Part shown: one piece after another, positions 38,052 to 47,571 of the stretch
Layout of the letters: every line of letters starts with the position of its first letter
Position numbering within the stretch: position 1 is the stretch's first letter
Origin: Planctobacterium sp965279005
GTDB taxonomy: Bacteria > Pseudomonadota > Gammaproteobacteria > Enterobacterales > Alteromonadaceae
Assembly: GCA_965279005.1 (NCBI GenBank)
Contig: CBDIHK010000021.1
Coordinates: forward strand, 1-64,000
Length of the DNA stretch: 64,000 nucleotides
Direction: 5' to 3'
Notes under the pieces: model-generated
What the model saw: only the letters and a program-made list of their open reading frames with translations
What the model was told of the DNA's origin: nothing
The model's database searches: none
Program-made: the position numbers and the translations under genes

Positions 38052-39029
38052 TTATGCTTTGCATTGCCGTAACTTCTTCAGCAAAGCCTGTTTAAACTCT
38101 TCCGTCATTACTGCGTTTACTGGTAAATACCACCAACGTTCAGAAGCAAAGTTGGCGCATTTCACTGCATCTTTTTCCGTCATCAATACGGTTTCATCAG
38201 GCAAGTCCCCAGCAGTGAATTTGTGGTGATCCACAAAGGCTAATTCCTTTTTCAACCTGACGCCCTTGCTCTTTAGTGTAGCGAAGAAACGACTTGGATT
38301 ACCTATACCAGCTGCAGCGATAACAGGTAAAGTGAAGGATTTGAGAGATTGGCTTTGGTTGCCATATTTCACATTAACCACCTGCCCTGGTTGTAGTGAC
38401 ATCAAATGCTCACCCTGTTGCACCGGGCCGCCATTGTTTACCACCAGGTCTACCTGTTGCAGCCGCCATGGCCCTTCACGCAACGGTCCTACGGGTACAA
38501 GCTGCCCGTTACCCAGCCGGCGTTGTCCATCCAATAGGGCGATTTCTATATCGCGTTGCAAACGGTAATGCTGCAGGCCATCGTCACAAATGATCAGGTC
38601 ACACTTGTGTTTGTCTACCAAATATTGGGCACCGCGGCTGCGGTCAGGATCCACCACCACGGGACAATTCACCCGGTTATTGATCAGCAAAGGTTCATCG
38701 CCCACCTCTAGTGCGGTGGAGCTAGCCGTCACAAGGCCTGGATACTGGGTTAATTTTCCGCCATATCCCCTTGACACCACACCCGGATGGTAGCCCTGCT
38801 GCCGCAAAAAATCACAAAGAAAAATGACAAGTGGGGTTTTACCGGTGCCACCAACACTGATATTACCGACCACAATAACCGGTGCGGCAACCCTGTTCTT
38901 GCTCAATAAGCCATGGCGGAACGCCAGCCTGCGCAAAGCGCTTATGCAAGCAAACAGGCACATCAATGGCAACAACAGCCAAACCCAAATATGACGTTTG
39001 TCGTACCAGGCCTTTTCAATTATGCGCAA
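38052..39029 (-). CDS. lpxK: Tetraacyldisaccharide 4'-kinase
   Basis: A 325-residue inner-membrane-associated kinase that phosphorylates the lipid A precursor. It has an N-terminal membrane helix, a P-loop in VGNISVGGTGKTP (about 54-66), and the segments VSRGYGG and DDGLQHYRL typical of LpxK. The start codon abuts the stop codon of msbA, so expression is coupled. Confidence 0.96.
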   Translation of the reverse strand: MRIIEKAWYDKRHIWVWLLLPLMCLFACISALRRLAFRHGLLSKNRVAAPVIVVGNISVGGTGKTPLVIFLCDFLRQQGYHPGVVSRGYGGKLTQYPGLVTASSTALEVGDEPLLINNRVNCPVVVDPDRSRGAQYLVDKHKCDLIICDDGLQHYRLQRDIEIALLDGQRRLGNGQLVPVGPLREGPWRLQQVDLVVNNGGPVQQGEHLMSLQPGQVVNVKYGNQSQSLKSFTLPVIAAAGIGNPSRFFATLKSKGVRLKKELAFVDHHKFTAGDLPDETVLMTEKDAVKCANFASERWWYLPVNAVMTEEFKQALLKKLRQCKA

Positions 39030-40775
39030 CTAACTGCCCTCGCTAAACTGCATCTTGTGCAATTGTGAGTACATGCCATCCTGTGCCAGCAGCTCATGGT
39101 GCTTGCCACGTTCGATGATCTCACCTTTTTCTATAACCAGTATTTGGTCTGAGTTCTCGATTGTCGAAAGCCTGTGCGCTACAACAATACTGGTGCGGTC
39201 TTTCTGCAATTCTTGCAGCGCATCTTGAATAAGCCTTTCCGATTCGGTATCCAATGCAGAGGTCGCTTCATCTAAGATGAGGATCGGGGCATTTTTTAAA
39301 ATAGCCCTGGCAATGGCAATACGTTGGCGCTGGCCACCCGATAGCATCAAGCCATTTTCACCAACCATTGTTTCCAAACCTTCTGGTAACTGCTCTGCAA
39401 ACTCCATGACATGGGCAGTTTTTGCCGCAGCTATAACCTGCTCACGGCTAACCTTGTCCTCAATGCCATAGGCAATATTATTGGCAATGGTATCGTTGAA
39501 CAAAGTTACGTGCTGCGAGACCAATGCAAATTGCCGGCGCAACGCCTTCAGTTCAAGATCCTTTATATCTTCACCATCGAGCAAAATTTGTCCCGATTGC
39601 GGATGATAGAAACGGGTCAATAAATTAGAAATTGTCGACTTGCCACTACCTGAGCGGCCTACCAGTGCAATGCTTTGCCCAGCGTGCGCTTGCAAGGATA
39701 TGCCCTTTAATACGGTTTCACCCTGTTCATAGGCAAACCTCACTTTATCAAACGCTATGTGGCCTTGGGCTCTTCCAGGCGTTTTTGTTCCCGTATTTGG
39801 TTCGACTTCTTGATCCAAAATTTTAAAAATGCTTTCACAGGCAGCCATGCCCTTTTGGAATTCACTATTAACTGTGGTCAGCTGCTTGAGGGGTTTCAGT
39901 AGCATGGTCATGCTCACTACAATGGAAGTAAATACGCCAGCGGTCAGGTTCTCTACCATATTGGGCAAACTCGCCACGAACAACACCACTGCCAGGGCGA
40001 TTGAGGCAATCACCTGGATGGTGGAAACAGATAGGATCTTCGCCACTATCAGCTTCATATTTTGTTGGCGGTTGTGGTTGTTTTTGTCTTGGAACCTATC
40101 GACTTCTTTGTCCTGGCCGTCAAACATCAATACTACTTTATGGCCTTTCAGGATTTGCTCCACCGACGTTGTCAGGTTGCCCATTGCTTGCTGGATATTT
40201 TTGCTAACTAAGCGAAACCGTTTGCTCACCACTGAAACAATGATGGCAACGATTGGGGCAAGCAATAAAAAGATAAGGCTTAGTTGCCACGATTTATAAA
40301 ACATGACTGCTAACAAACCAATGACCAAGGCGCCTTCCCTAACCAGGGTCAATAACGCCTTGCTCGCCGCGTTTGCCACCTGCTCTGTGTCATAGGTAAC
40401 CTTGGATATTAAGGTACCGCTGGAATGTTTATCGTGGAAAGAAACCGGCAAATGCACATAGCGGCTGAATAGCTCCTGGCGCATTTTCATCACGACCTTA
40501 TTACCAATCCAGGCCAACGTGTAGGCACCCATGAAGTTAAAAATACCGCGCATAATAAAGATGGGTACCACAAAAAAAGCCGCCAAGCGCAGGTAGGAAT
40601 AATCGCCATTGACAAGGCTTCGGTCGATGACGGGTTCTAGCTGGGCAATAAAAAAGACGTCAATACAGGAATAGCCCACCATACCGATTAAAGCGACTGC
40701 AAATGCAAGCTTAAACTCTTTCAGGTAGCGGCTGAAGCGACGAAAAACGATAGCAGAAGATTGGTGTTCGGGCAT
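39030..40775 (-). CDS. msbA: Lipid A export ATP-binding/permease protein
   Basis: A 581-residue half-transporter: six membrane helices (about 20-310) then an ATPase domain with Walker A GRSGSGKST, signature LSGGQRQR and Walker B ILILDEATSALD. MsbA flips lipid A-core across the inner membrane. Length and neighbours (lpxK, comEC) match the conserved gammaproteobacterial arrangement. Confidence 0.96.
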   Translation of the reverse strand: MPEHQSSAIVFRRFSRYLKEFKLAFAVALIGMVGYSCIDVFFIAQLEPVIDRSLVNGDYSYLRLAAFFVVPIFIMRGIFNFMGAYTLAWIGNKVVMKMRQELFSRYVHLPVSFHDKHSSGTLISKVTYDTEQVANAASKALLTLVREGALVIGLLAVMFYKSWQLSLIFLLLAPIVAIIVSVVSKRFRLVSKNIQQAMGNLTTSVEQILKGHKVVLMFDGQDKEVDRFQDKNNHNRQQNMKLIVAKILSVSTIQVIASIALAVVLFVASLPNMVENLTAGVFTSIVVSMTMLLKPLKQLTTVNSEFQKGMAACESIFKILDQEVEPNTGTKTPGRAQGHIAFDKVRFAYEQGETVLKGISLQAHAGQSIALVGRSGSGKSTISNLLTRFYHPQSGQILLDGEDIKDLELKALRRQFALVSQHVTLFNDTIANNIAYGIEDKVSREQVIAAAKTAHVMEFAEQLPEGLETMVGENGLMLSGGQRQRIAIARAILKNAPILILDEATSALDTESERLIQDALQELQKDRTSIVVAHRLSTIENSDQILVIEKGEIIERGKHHELLAQDGMYSQLHKMQFSEGS

Positions 40776-40886
40776 TAATGGTTATGTTATTGCTTTGACT
40801 TACATTAGTGTAACTGCCAAATCCTTTATGGCAAAAGGGATTTATAACTAAAGCAATATCCATAGTGAGGCCAGCTCAGGACTAAT

Positions 40887-43163
40887 TCAATCATCCCTTG
40901 CCGGCAAATACCAAAACTTGGCAATATCTTGTCGATGGCGCTGCAACCGTATAGGTTTGTTTTCTAAAAAATACAGACTCAATTGCCCAGATTCAGAAGT
41001 TCGATACGTAGTAATGCCCAATTCATTGTAACGCGCTTGAACCTTGGCGTGCGGCAAACGCCAACGGTTGCGGAAACCTTGTGAAAAAACAGCTACCTCA
41101 GGATTGACCGCACCAATAAAGGCACTAGACGAGGATGTATTACTGCCGTGATGCGGCGCTACCAATATTTCCGCGGACACATTAATTAGCCCCTGCTGGT
41201 GCAAGCCAACTAACTTTGTTTCAACACTGCGCTCGATATCGCCAGTTAGCAACACACTGCCACCCGCTCCCTTAACCTTAATGACACAAGACAAATTGTT
41301 GTCTGTCCCTACGGCACCGGAAGGTGGCCACAATACGGCCAAACTGAGCCCCAGCCAGTTAAGTTGCTCACCTTGTTCACAATTACCAGGGGATATCTTC
41401 CAGTCTTTTACTTCAATCTGGGAGTCGAGTATGTGGGCGCCTCCACTATGGTCATTGTCATCGTGGCTGAGCACAACGAGATCCAAGGCAGTAATTTTGC
41501 GACTGCGAAGAAAGGGCAATATTGCGGCTTCAACCATATTAAAGCCAGTCCTATATGCCGCGCCTGTATCGTATAAAATGGCTCGGTTATCCTTTATAAC
41601 CACAATAGCTAAGCCCTGGCCAACATCTAAAATATGGGTTTCCCAATGCTGCGGTCGCTGCGGCATTATCTGCAAGGCGATAGGCAGAACTAGGAATATT
41701 AGGTAACTCCTGTTGAAAGGCAATTTGGGTAGCAAGGTAAGGCAAAGCAGCAACAGAACAAAAATGGCGATGCTGTTGAGCTCGAAGCCTAAATCTAACC
41801 AGGCATATGGTTGCGACGCCACCCAACTCAAGGCACCGCTAGCCATGTCAAACAGCCAAGCTACGGTTTTTATAACGGGTAGTGCAAAATCAGGGGATAT
41901 TGCCATGGCTGCAATTGCGAACAGCGCCAGTGGTAATAGACACAAGGTAACCAAAGGCACCGCGACTAAATTAACAAGGGGCGCCAACAAGCTCACGCCC
42001 GAGAAAAAAGCAACTACCAGCGGCAGCATCAACAGCGAAAGCAACCACTGTAATTTAAAAAACCGTAGCCAATCCCCTAGGATCCCTCCGCTTGTCTGGG
42101 AGTTTGGCCAGCGCCAGTTGATGAACAATAAACAACATACAGCACCAAAGCTTAACCAGAAACTCATGGTCAATAAGCTCAGTGGAAACAATAGAATAAA
42201 CAAGGCAACGCAAACCAAGAAAAAGCGCCCCAAGTTCCAATTAAACCTGAATTGCTTCAATACCATTAGTAGCAGCAACATTATTAGCGCCCGCAACGTC
42301 GGTAGCGACATCCCCGCTAGCCAAGCAAAACACCCACAAGCGAACGCCCCCAGGGCCATTGCATAGCGGTTTAGTGGCACATAGTTGAGATCCGTTGCCA
42401 CAGCTACAATCGGTAATAACAGGGTTTTGCTCAATAAAAAACACAATCCCGCCACCATTAACAGGTGCAAACCTGATATCGCCACCAAATGTGAAGTGCC
42501 CGTTGACTTTAGGATCAACCAATCCTGGTCAGATAGCTTCCCGCGATAACCCAAAGCCATCGCCGCCAACCACTCGATACCAGGAACCTCATAGAGCAGT
42601 AGCTTGTTGAGCAGGCGCTGTCGATAACTGATATCTGCACGAAGGATCTGGTTACCTGGATCGGCTTTCACATAGCCGGTTGCCAGTATGCTGTTTGCAA
42701 ACAACCATTTTTGATAATTGAACCCACCTATATTGGACAAACCATAGGGTGGTTTGAGTTTTACCGTCACTTCAATTTCTTGACCTTGACCAATGATAAA
42801 TGGCGGTTCATGCCATGACAGCCGAACCTTATTAGAGTGGCAGCGAAACGGACGGCCATCGACGGCGGAGATAGAAAAATCAAATCTAACCTGCGATTGG
42901 CTAGAAACCGCACTGATAACTTTACCCTTCAGTGTAACGGGATGTGAAAATATCGTTTCCGGCAGTTGCCAAAACAGGACGCTATGGCCTACACTCGCCA
43001 TCCAGAGGATCCCAAACAGCAGCCCCGCAATAAAGTAGTAGCGGAATCTGTACGCAATCAAGATGAACAAAAACAGCCATACCAACCAAATCCAGGTTGG
43101 TAAACCAGGCCAAGCAAGGGAACTAATGCTAGCTATGATAAAACCTGTTAAGAACCTATCCAT
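40887..43163 (-). CDS. comEC: ComEC/Rec2 DNA uptake channel
   Basis: A 758-residue membrane protein with the full three-part layout: N-terminal DUF4131-like region, a central competence domain of many helices (HLVAISGLHLLMVAGL), and a C-terminal metallo-beta-lactamase domain with HDDNDHSGG starting at H567. ComEC carries single-stranded DNA across the inner membrane in natural transformation. Other competence genes are not in the window. Confidence 0.95.
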   Translation of the reverse strand: MDRFLTGFIIASISSLAWPGLPTWIWLVWLFLFILIAYRFRYYFIAGLLFGILWMASVGHSVLFWQLPETIFSHPVTLKGKVISAVSSQSQVRFDFSISAVDGRPFRCHSNKVRLSWHEPPFIIGQGQEIEVTVKLKPPYGLSNIGGFNYQKWLFANSILATGYVKADPGNQILRADISYRQRLLNKLLLYEVPGIEWLAAMALGYRGKLSDQDWLILKSTGTSHLVAISGLHLLMVAGLCFLLSKTLLLPIVAVATDLNYVPLNRYAMALGAFACGCFAWLAGMSLPTLRALIMLLLLMVLKQFRFNWNLGRFFLVCVALFILLFPLSLLTMSFWLSFGAVCCLLFINWRWPNSQTSGGILGDWLRFFKLQWLLSLLMLPLVVAFFSGVSLLAPLVNLVAVPLVTLCLLPLALFAIAAMAISPDFALPVIKTVAWLFDMASGALSWVASQPYAWLDLGFELNSIAIFVLLLLCLTLLPKLPFNRSYLIFLVLPIALQIMPQRPQHWETHILDVGQGLAIVVIKDNRAILYDTGAAYRTGFNMVEAAILPFLRSRKITALDLVVLSHDDNDHSGGAHILDSQIEVKDWKISPGNCEQGEQLNWLGLSLAVLWPPSGAVGTDNNLSCVIKVKGAGGSVLLTGDIERSVETKLVGLHQQGLINVSAEILVAPHHGSNTSSSSAFIGAVNPEVAVFSQGFRNRWRLPHAKVQARYNELGITTYRTSESGQLSLYFLENKPIRLQRHRQDIAKFWYLPARDD

Positions 43164-43198
43164 GGTTCGATTGCGTCCTGTTAGTTAGATATCAAGCA

Positions 43199-43735
43199 AT
43201 GCCTAAAAAACTCATTAAGCGTTACTTACCTGACCATAAATCGATTAAAGAGCAAAAAGCCCTAAAGGTTTTTGGCACGCTCTTGCACGACGCGAATTTG
43301 TGGCACCTAAACCGCAAATCGGCTTGCGGCGCTTTTGGCATTGGCTTGTTTTACTGCTTTTGGCCCGTACCATTCCAAATGTGGCTGGCGGCCGCAACGG
43401 CGATCCCGTTTAGGGTTAACCTGCCCTTATCCGTAGCCACGGTCTGGATCACCAACCCTTTCACCATGCCACCCATATTTTATGGGGCCTATTGGGTTGG
43501 GACTAGCATAGTTGGGACACCCACTGAAAAATTTGAGTTTGAATTAAGCTGGCAATGGGTCATGAATAGCTTGGAAACCATTGGCCCAGCGTTTTTAATC
43601 GGTTGTGGTGTCAGCGCCGTTATCGCAGGATTAATCGGCTATTTTGGCCTGAATTTCCTGTGGCGGTTCTCCGTTAGGAAAGCGTGGCAAAGGCGCCAGC
43701 ATTTGCGCGCAGAGCGTGACGCTACGCAAAGCTAG
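43199..43735 (+). CDS. DUF2062 membrane protein
   Basis: A 178-residue protein with the DUF2062 signature (ACGAFGIGLFYCFWPVPFQMWLAAA, given in part) and NPFTMPPIFYGAYWVG, plus two or three membrane helices and a basic C-terminus. It is divergent from comEC across 35 bp, an arrangement common in Alteromonadales. Function is unknown. Confidence 0.88.
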   Translation: MPKKLIKRYLPDHKSIKEQKALKVFGTLLHDANLWHLNRKSACGAFGIGLFYCFWPVPFQMWLAAATAIPFRVNLPLSVATVWITNPFTMPPIFYGAYWVGTSIVGTPTEKFEFELSWQWVMNSLETIGPAFLIGCGVSAVIAGLIGYFGLNFLWRFSVRKAWQRRQHLRAERDATQS

Positions 43736-43749
43736 CCTGAATAAGTCAA

Positions 43750-44163
43750 GTGTATTACCTCGCCATCTTTGTTGTTTTTGTATTCCTGCCACTAATTACA
43801 GTCCACCTATACCAACGTAATAACCCAGAGTACGCAGAGTTCAAACGTTATTCCCTGAGCAAAGCAGGTGCGCTCATTGCTTTCTTGCTATTTTGTTTCC
43901 TATTACTGGCAGATTCGATCGCCCCCTATTTCAGCTATAATTTAGACATCATGGGTGAAGGACGGCGCGGAATAGCTCCTTATATCGGATTGTGGTGCTT
44001 CGGACTCATCCAACTTAGTTATCCCCATGTGACCCGGCGCGAGTCCTGGCGCATCAACCCAACAGGCTTGCAGTTTAGCCGGCGCTATGAAACCAAATGG
44101 CACCTTGGATCTGGCTTGTTAATCACTTCTATCGCAATATGGCTTACACTAAAGCTAACCTGA
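43750..44163 (+). CDS. Hypothetical membrane protein
   Basis: A 137-residue protein (GTG start) with three or four hydrophobic helices, the first at the N-terminus (AIFVVFVFLPLITVHLY). I do not recognise a family. It begins 14 bp after the DUF2062 gene and is probably co-transcribed. Confidence 0.6.
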   Translation: MYYLAIFVVFVFLPLITVHLYQRNNPEYAEFKRYSLSKAGALIAFLLFCFLLLADSIAPYFSYNLDIMGEGRRGIAPYIGLWCFGLIQLSYPHVTRRESWRINPTGLQFSRRYETKWHLGSGLLITSIAIWLTLKLT

Positions 44164-44255
44164 TACCAGCCTATTAGCCAGAAGTGGCATTGTTTTACTG
44201 TTGTAAACTGGATACAGTGCAGAAATGATGTGCTTTACTGATTTGGCTTGGCCTT

Positions 44256-45026
44256 TTGAGAAGCAAACTTTTTTCAGACCTATTCATCAATGCCTTTTGG
44301 CTTGCCGCTTTATTGTCTGTCCCTGTAAGTTCGGCAGAACCAACAATTCGTTTTTACAGCGAAGTAACAGCCCCTTATTACTGCCTAGAGGATGACGGCA
44401 GTGCAACCGGTTTAAACGTAGATATAGCCAAGGCGATAGCTGGGGAACTCAATATACCTCCTAAAATTGAACACCGCCCCTGGGCACGGGCTTACACTGA
44501 CGCAGTCAACAAACCCAACGTTGTATTAGTATCGGTACTAAAGACAAGAAAAAGGGAACCCGAATTACAATGGCTTGGGCTGCTACATAAAGTCAGGGCT
44601 TCACTGGTCAGCCATAAAGGTAACCAGCCAATTACAGTAACTTCGCTGCAGGATGCAAAAAAATATAGGATTGGTGCCGTTAGGGGCTATGGCTCGGCCG
44701 ATTATTTACTTTCACAGGGTTTTGTTGAGGGGCGCAACCTGGTGCTCCTGCCTAGCACCGAGCAAATGTGGTCTTTGCTTTACAACAACCGGTTAGACTT
44801 GGTTGTAGCCAATATCATCACCGATAGATACGAAATTGAAAGCCTTGGCCTAGATTTCACCGAAATTGACGAAATTTATGATATTGCCGACCTATCCCTG
44901 GAGCTGCACATTGCAACCGGCCATAAAACGGATGCACACATTGTGTCACAGCTCAAATCGGCTATACAGACCCTCAAGAGCAGTGGCGAATTTGCCCAGT
45001 TCCTGAGCAAATGGCACATACAATGA
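44256..45026 (+). CDS. Periplasmic solute-binding protein, family 3
   Basis: A 256-residue exported protein (TTG start, signal peptide to about SSAEP) with the two-lobed solute-binding fold: IRFYSEVTAPYYCLEDDGSAT, PWARAYTDAVNKPN, and later GAVRGYGSADYLL. No transporter genes are next to it, so it may feed a distant permease or act in signalling. It is one of three homologues in the window. The TTG start has only weak ribosome-binding complementarity upstream. Confidence 0.82.
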   Translation: MRSKLFSDLFINAFWLAALLSVPVSSAEPTIRFYSEVTAPYYCLEDDGSATGLNVDIAKAIAGELNIPPKIEHRPWARAYTDAVNKPNVVLVSVLKTRKREPELQWLGLLHKVRASLVSHKGNQPITVTSLQDAKKYRIGAVRGYGSADYLLSQGFVEGRNLVLLPSTEQMWSLLYNNRLDLVVANIITDRYEIESLGLDFTEIDEIYDIADLSLELHIATGHKTDAHIVSQLKSAIQTLKSSGEFAQFLSKWHIQ

Positions 45027-45139
45027 TAGCAATGTGCCCTGCTTACTACGATAAATTGGATTCAGTTTACTTGTAGTTTTTCAACATTAGATCACACTTA
45101 ATATAGGCAATACCAAATCAGCAGCTGCCGGGAGCTAGT

Positions 45140-45910
45140 TTGCGCCTTAAACAAAGTTTTTTATTGATCTTACTCTTTGCATTAACCACAGCAAATTGCC
45201 TGGCTCAGTTGATCGCCAACAATGAGTCGGGCCTGCTTTGGATGACGGAAGAGTACCCTCCCTATAACTTCCACGATCCAGAAGGCAACTTGCAGGGCAT
45301 CAGTGTCGAAATACTTTTACGGGTGATGGAACATATGGAAATAAGTTTCAGTACTGATGATATTTTGGTTTTGCCTTGGGCCAGGGCTTACAAGGAGGCG
45401 CAGCATAACCCTAAAGCGGCTCTATTTACCATGAACTACTCGCAAGACAGGGCTGAACAATTTAACTTCGTAGGTCCCATATCCGCTTCCACTATTTCCA
45501 TCTTTACTACGTCGAAGCACATTGACCTCAATAATATAGAGCAACTTTCGACATTAAATGTTGGGGTGGTTAGGAACGATATCGGCGAACAGCTACTAGA
45601 CAAATACGGGCTAAAAGCCTCGGCAAAAGTAAAATTGCCAACATCATTAGAAACCATCCGGATGCTATTGCTGAACCGGGTAGATGCCATTGCCTTGGAA
45701 GAAAATATTGCAAAATACGAATTCCGGCGGCTTGGAGTGGACGAAGATAGTTACCGGGTACTGCACATCATAGAACAATCGAGCACCCATTTCGCATTTA
45801 ACAAAAACGTGCCAATGAGTTTTGTCAATGAATTCTCAATTGCCTTCAATGCCTTGCAAAACCAAGGCGTAGTTCAGGAAATTCAGGATAAATACGCTGC
45901 CAACAAATAA
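45140..45910 (+). CDS. Periplasmic solute-binding protein, family 3
   Basis: A 256-residue exported protein with TTG start preceded by GGGAG; signal peptide ends near CLAQL. Features match the preceding protein (EEYPPYNFHDPEGNLQG, PWARAYKEAQHNP, VGVVRNDIGEQLL). The order and identity of lobes are complete, unlike the truncated copy at 34333. Ligand is unknown. Confidence 0.84.
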   Translation: MRLKQSFLLILLFALTTANCLAQLIANNESGLLWMTEEYPPYNFHDPEGNLQGISVEILLRVMEHMEISFSTDDILVLPWARAYKEAQHNPKAALFTMNYSQDRAEQFNFVGPISASTISIFTTSKHIDLNNIEQLSTLNVGVVRNDIGEQLLDKYGLKASAKVKLPTSLETIRMLLLNRVDAIALEENIAKYEFRRLGVDEDSYRVLHIIEQSSTHFAFNKNVPMSFVNEFSIAFNALQNQGVVQEIQDKYAANK

Positions 45911-46034
45911 TCTTGGGTCGACTTAGAGACCTGTTTACACACCTTTATATGCACCTTTTACCCCTACATTAAAGCACTTCACCCCAGAAAGTTTGAAAGT
46001 AGCATGGGTTAGCTGGTAGTTTTGTACATAGTCA

Positions 46035-47546
46035 TTGAACCACTGCCCAAAAAATACGGGAGGCTACCTGAACAACCTAAAGCCACCAAAAACCATCGTC
46101 ATTGTCGGCGGTGGAACCGCGGGTTGGATGGCCGCTAACCTACTTGCCTATAAGTTCTCAAAATGGCACTGCAAAATTACGCTTGTAGAGTCCAGTAAGA
46201 TCCCAACCATCGGGGTTGGGGAAGGTAGCACCCCCTACCTAAAAGAATTTTTTGAGACCTTGGAGATACCAGAGTCAGAATGGATGCCAGAATGCAATGC
46301 CACTTATAAATGCGGCATTAGGTTTCCAGACTGGGTTACGTCCTCAACGCAACCCAGTTATTTCCACCCATTTTATTCTGATATTGACGGACCCTATGCC
46401 CAGCAATTTTTTACCGCATGCGAGAAACGGCGACAGGGCCAAACCCAGCATACAAACCCGGACAGCTACTTTGTCACCTCGGCATTGAGCAAGCACTTTA
46501 AAGCGCCGATAAGGGCGAATGGAAGTTCCGGGCTCACTTATGGGTATCACTTTGATGCAGCATTGATGGCAAGATTCCTAAAAGGCAATGCATTAAAACT
46601 AGGCGTAAAACACATCGATGACACCGTTAAAAAAGCGCACCTTTCAGCAGCGGGTGAAATTGCTATTCTTGAAACAGAGAGTAGAAGGCCAATAAGAGGC
46701 GATCTGTTTATAGATTGCACCGGTTTTAAAGGATTGCTGATCAAGGAAGCCTTAGGTGAAGAATTAACCTCTTACCAGGATTATTTATTCTGCGACAGTG
46801 CAATTGCAATTCAGTCGGAAAAAGTTGATGGCAATATCAAACCTGAAACGGTATCCCAAGGCATGTCAGCCGGTTGGATGTGGCGTATCCCCCTGAGCAA
46901 CCGCTTTGGCAACGGTTATGTTTACAGCTCCAAATACCTCTCTGAAAAAGAAGCAGAGGTTGAGTTAAGGGAAAAATTGAACCTCCGTGCCGAACAGGGG
47001 GATGCCCTTAAAGTTCGTTGGCAACCCGGCAGGATACAACAGCATTGGAAACAAAACTGTATAGCCGTTGGTTTATCACAAGGTTTTTTAGAACCCCTAG
47101 AAGCACCGATGTTGTTTATCATCCAAAGAACTATCGAAGGCTTCATCGAGCACTATATTAATGGCGGGTTTTCTGAAGCCAATCGCACCACCTTTAATAA
47201 CGAGATAAACACCATGGTGGACGGCACCAGGGACTACCTACAGGGGCACTATAAACTCAACTCCCGCACGGATAGCCAATTCTGGAAAGACTGCCGCAAC
47301 AACCAGACAATGTCCCCCCCCCTAAGGGACATCTTGTCCCAGTGGAAAACCGCAGGTAACTTTGATTTGATACTGGACAAACACCAACACCAGTTGGCCT
47401 ATTTAAAAACAAGTTGGTATTGCCTACTTGCAGGTCACGACTACTTTTTAGATAGGGCATCATCATCAGAGATACCAGACAAAGCGATACTGCAGGAGCT
47501 AAATAGCATTGTGTCCGGGTTTAAAGATCATGCCGAATGCATTTAG
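46035..47546 (+). CDS. Flavin-dependent tryptophan halogenase family protein
   Basis: About 503 residues. FAD-binding GGGTAGWMAA lies near residues 25-34, the family lysine near residue 92 (TYKCGIRF), and the WxWxIP motif near 278-285 (GWMWRIPL). These enzymes use FADH2, chloride or bromide and oxygen to halogenate aromatic compounds; the substrate here is unknown. The TTG at 46035 is the formal start, but GGGAGG lies 4 bases before an in-frame CTG at 46068, which may be the true start. The TPR-sulfotransferase gene follows 25 bp later. Confidence 0.9.
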   Translation: MNHCPKNTGGYLNNLKPPKTIVIVGGGTAGWMAANLLAYKFSKWHCKITLVESSKIPTIGVGEGSTPYLKEFFETLEIPESEWMPECNATYKCGIRFPDWVTSSTQPSYFHPFYSDIDGPYAQQFFTACEKRRQGQTQHTNPDSYFVTSALSKHFKAPIRANGSSGLTYGYHFDAALMARFLKGNALKLGVKHIDDTVKKAHLSAAGEIAILETESRRPIRGDLFIDCTGFKGLLIKEALGEELTSYQDYLFCDSAIAIQSEKVDGNIKPETVSQGMSAGWMWRIPLSNRFGNGYVYSSKYLSEKEAEVELREKLNLRAEQGDALKVRWQPGRIQQHWKQNCIAVGLSQGFLEPLEAPMLFIIQRTIEGFIEHYINGGFSEANRTTFNNEINTMVDGTRDYLQGHYKLNSRTDSQFWKDCRNNQTMSPPLRDILSQWKTAGNFDLILDKHQHQLAYLKTSWYCLLAGHDYFLDRASSSEIPDKAILQELNSIVSGFKDHAECI

Positions 47547-47571
47547 ATACTAACAAAAAGAATATAACAAA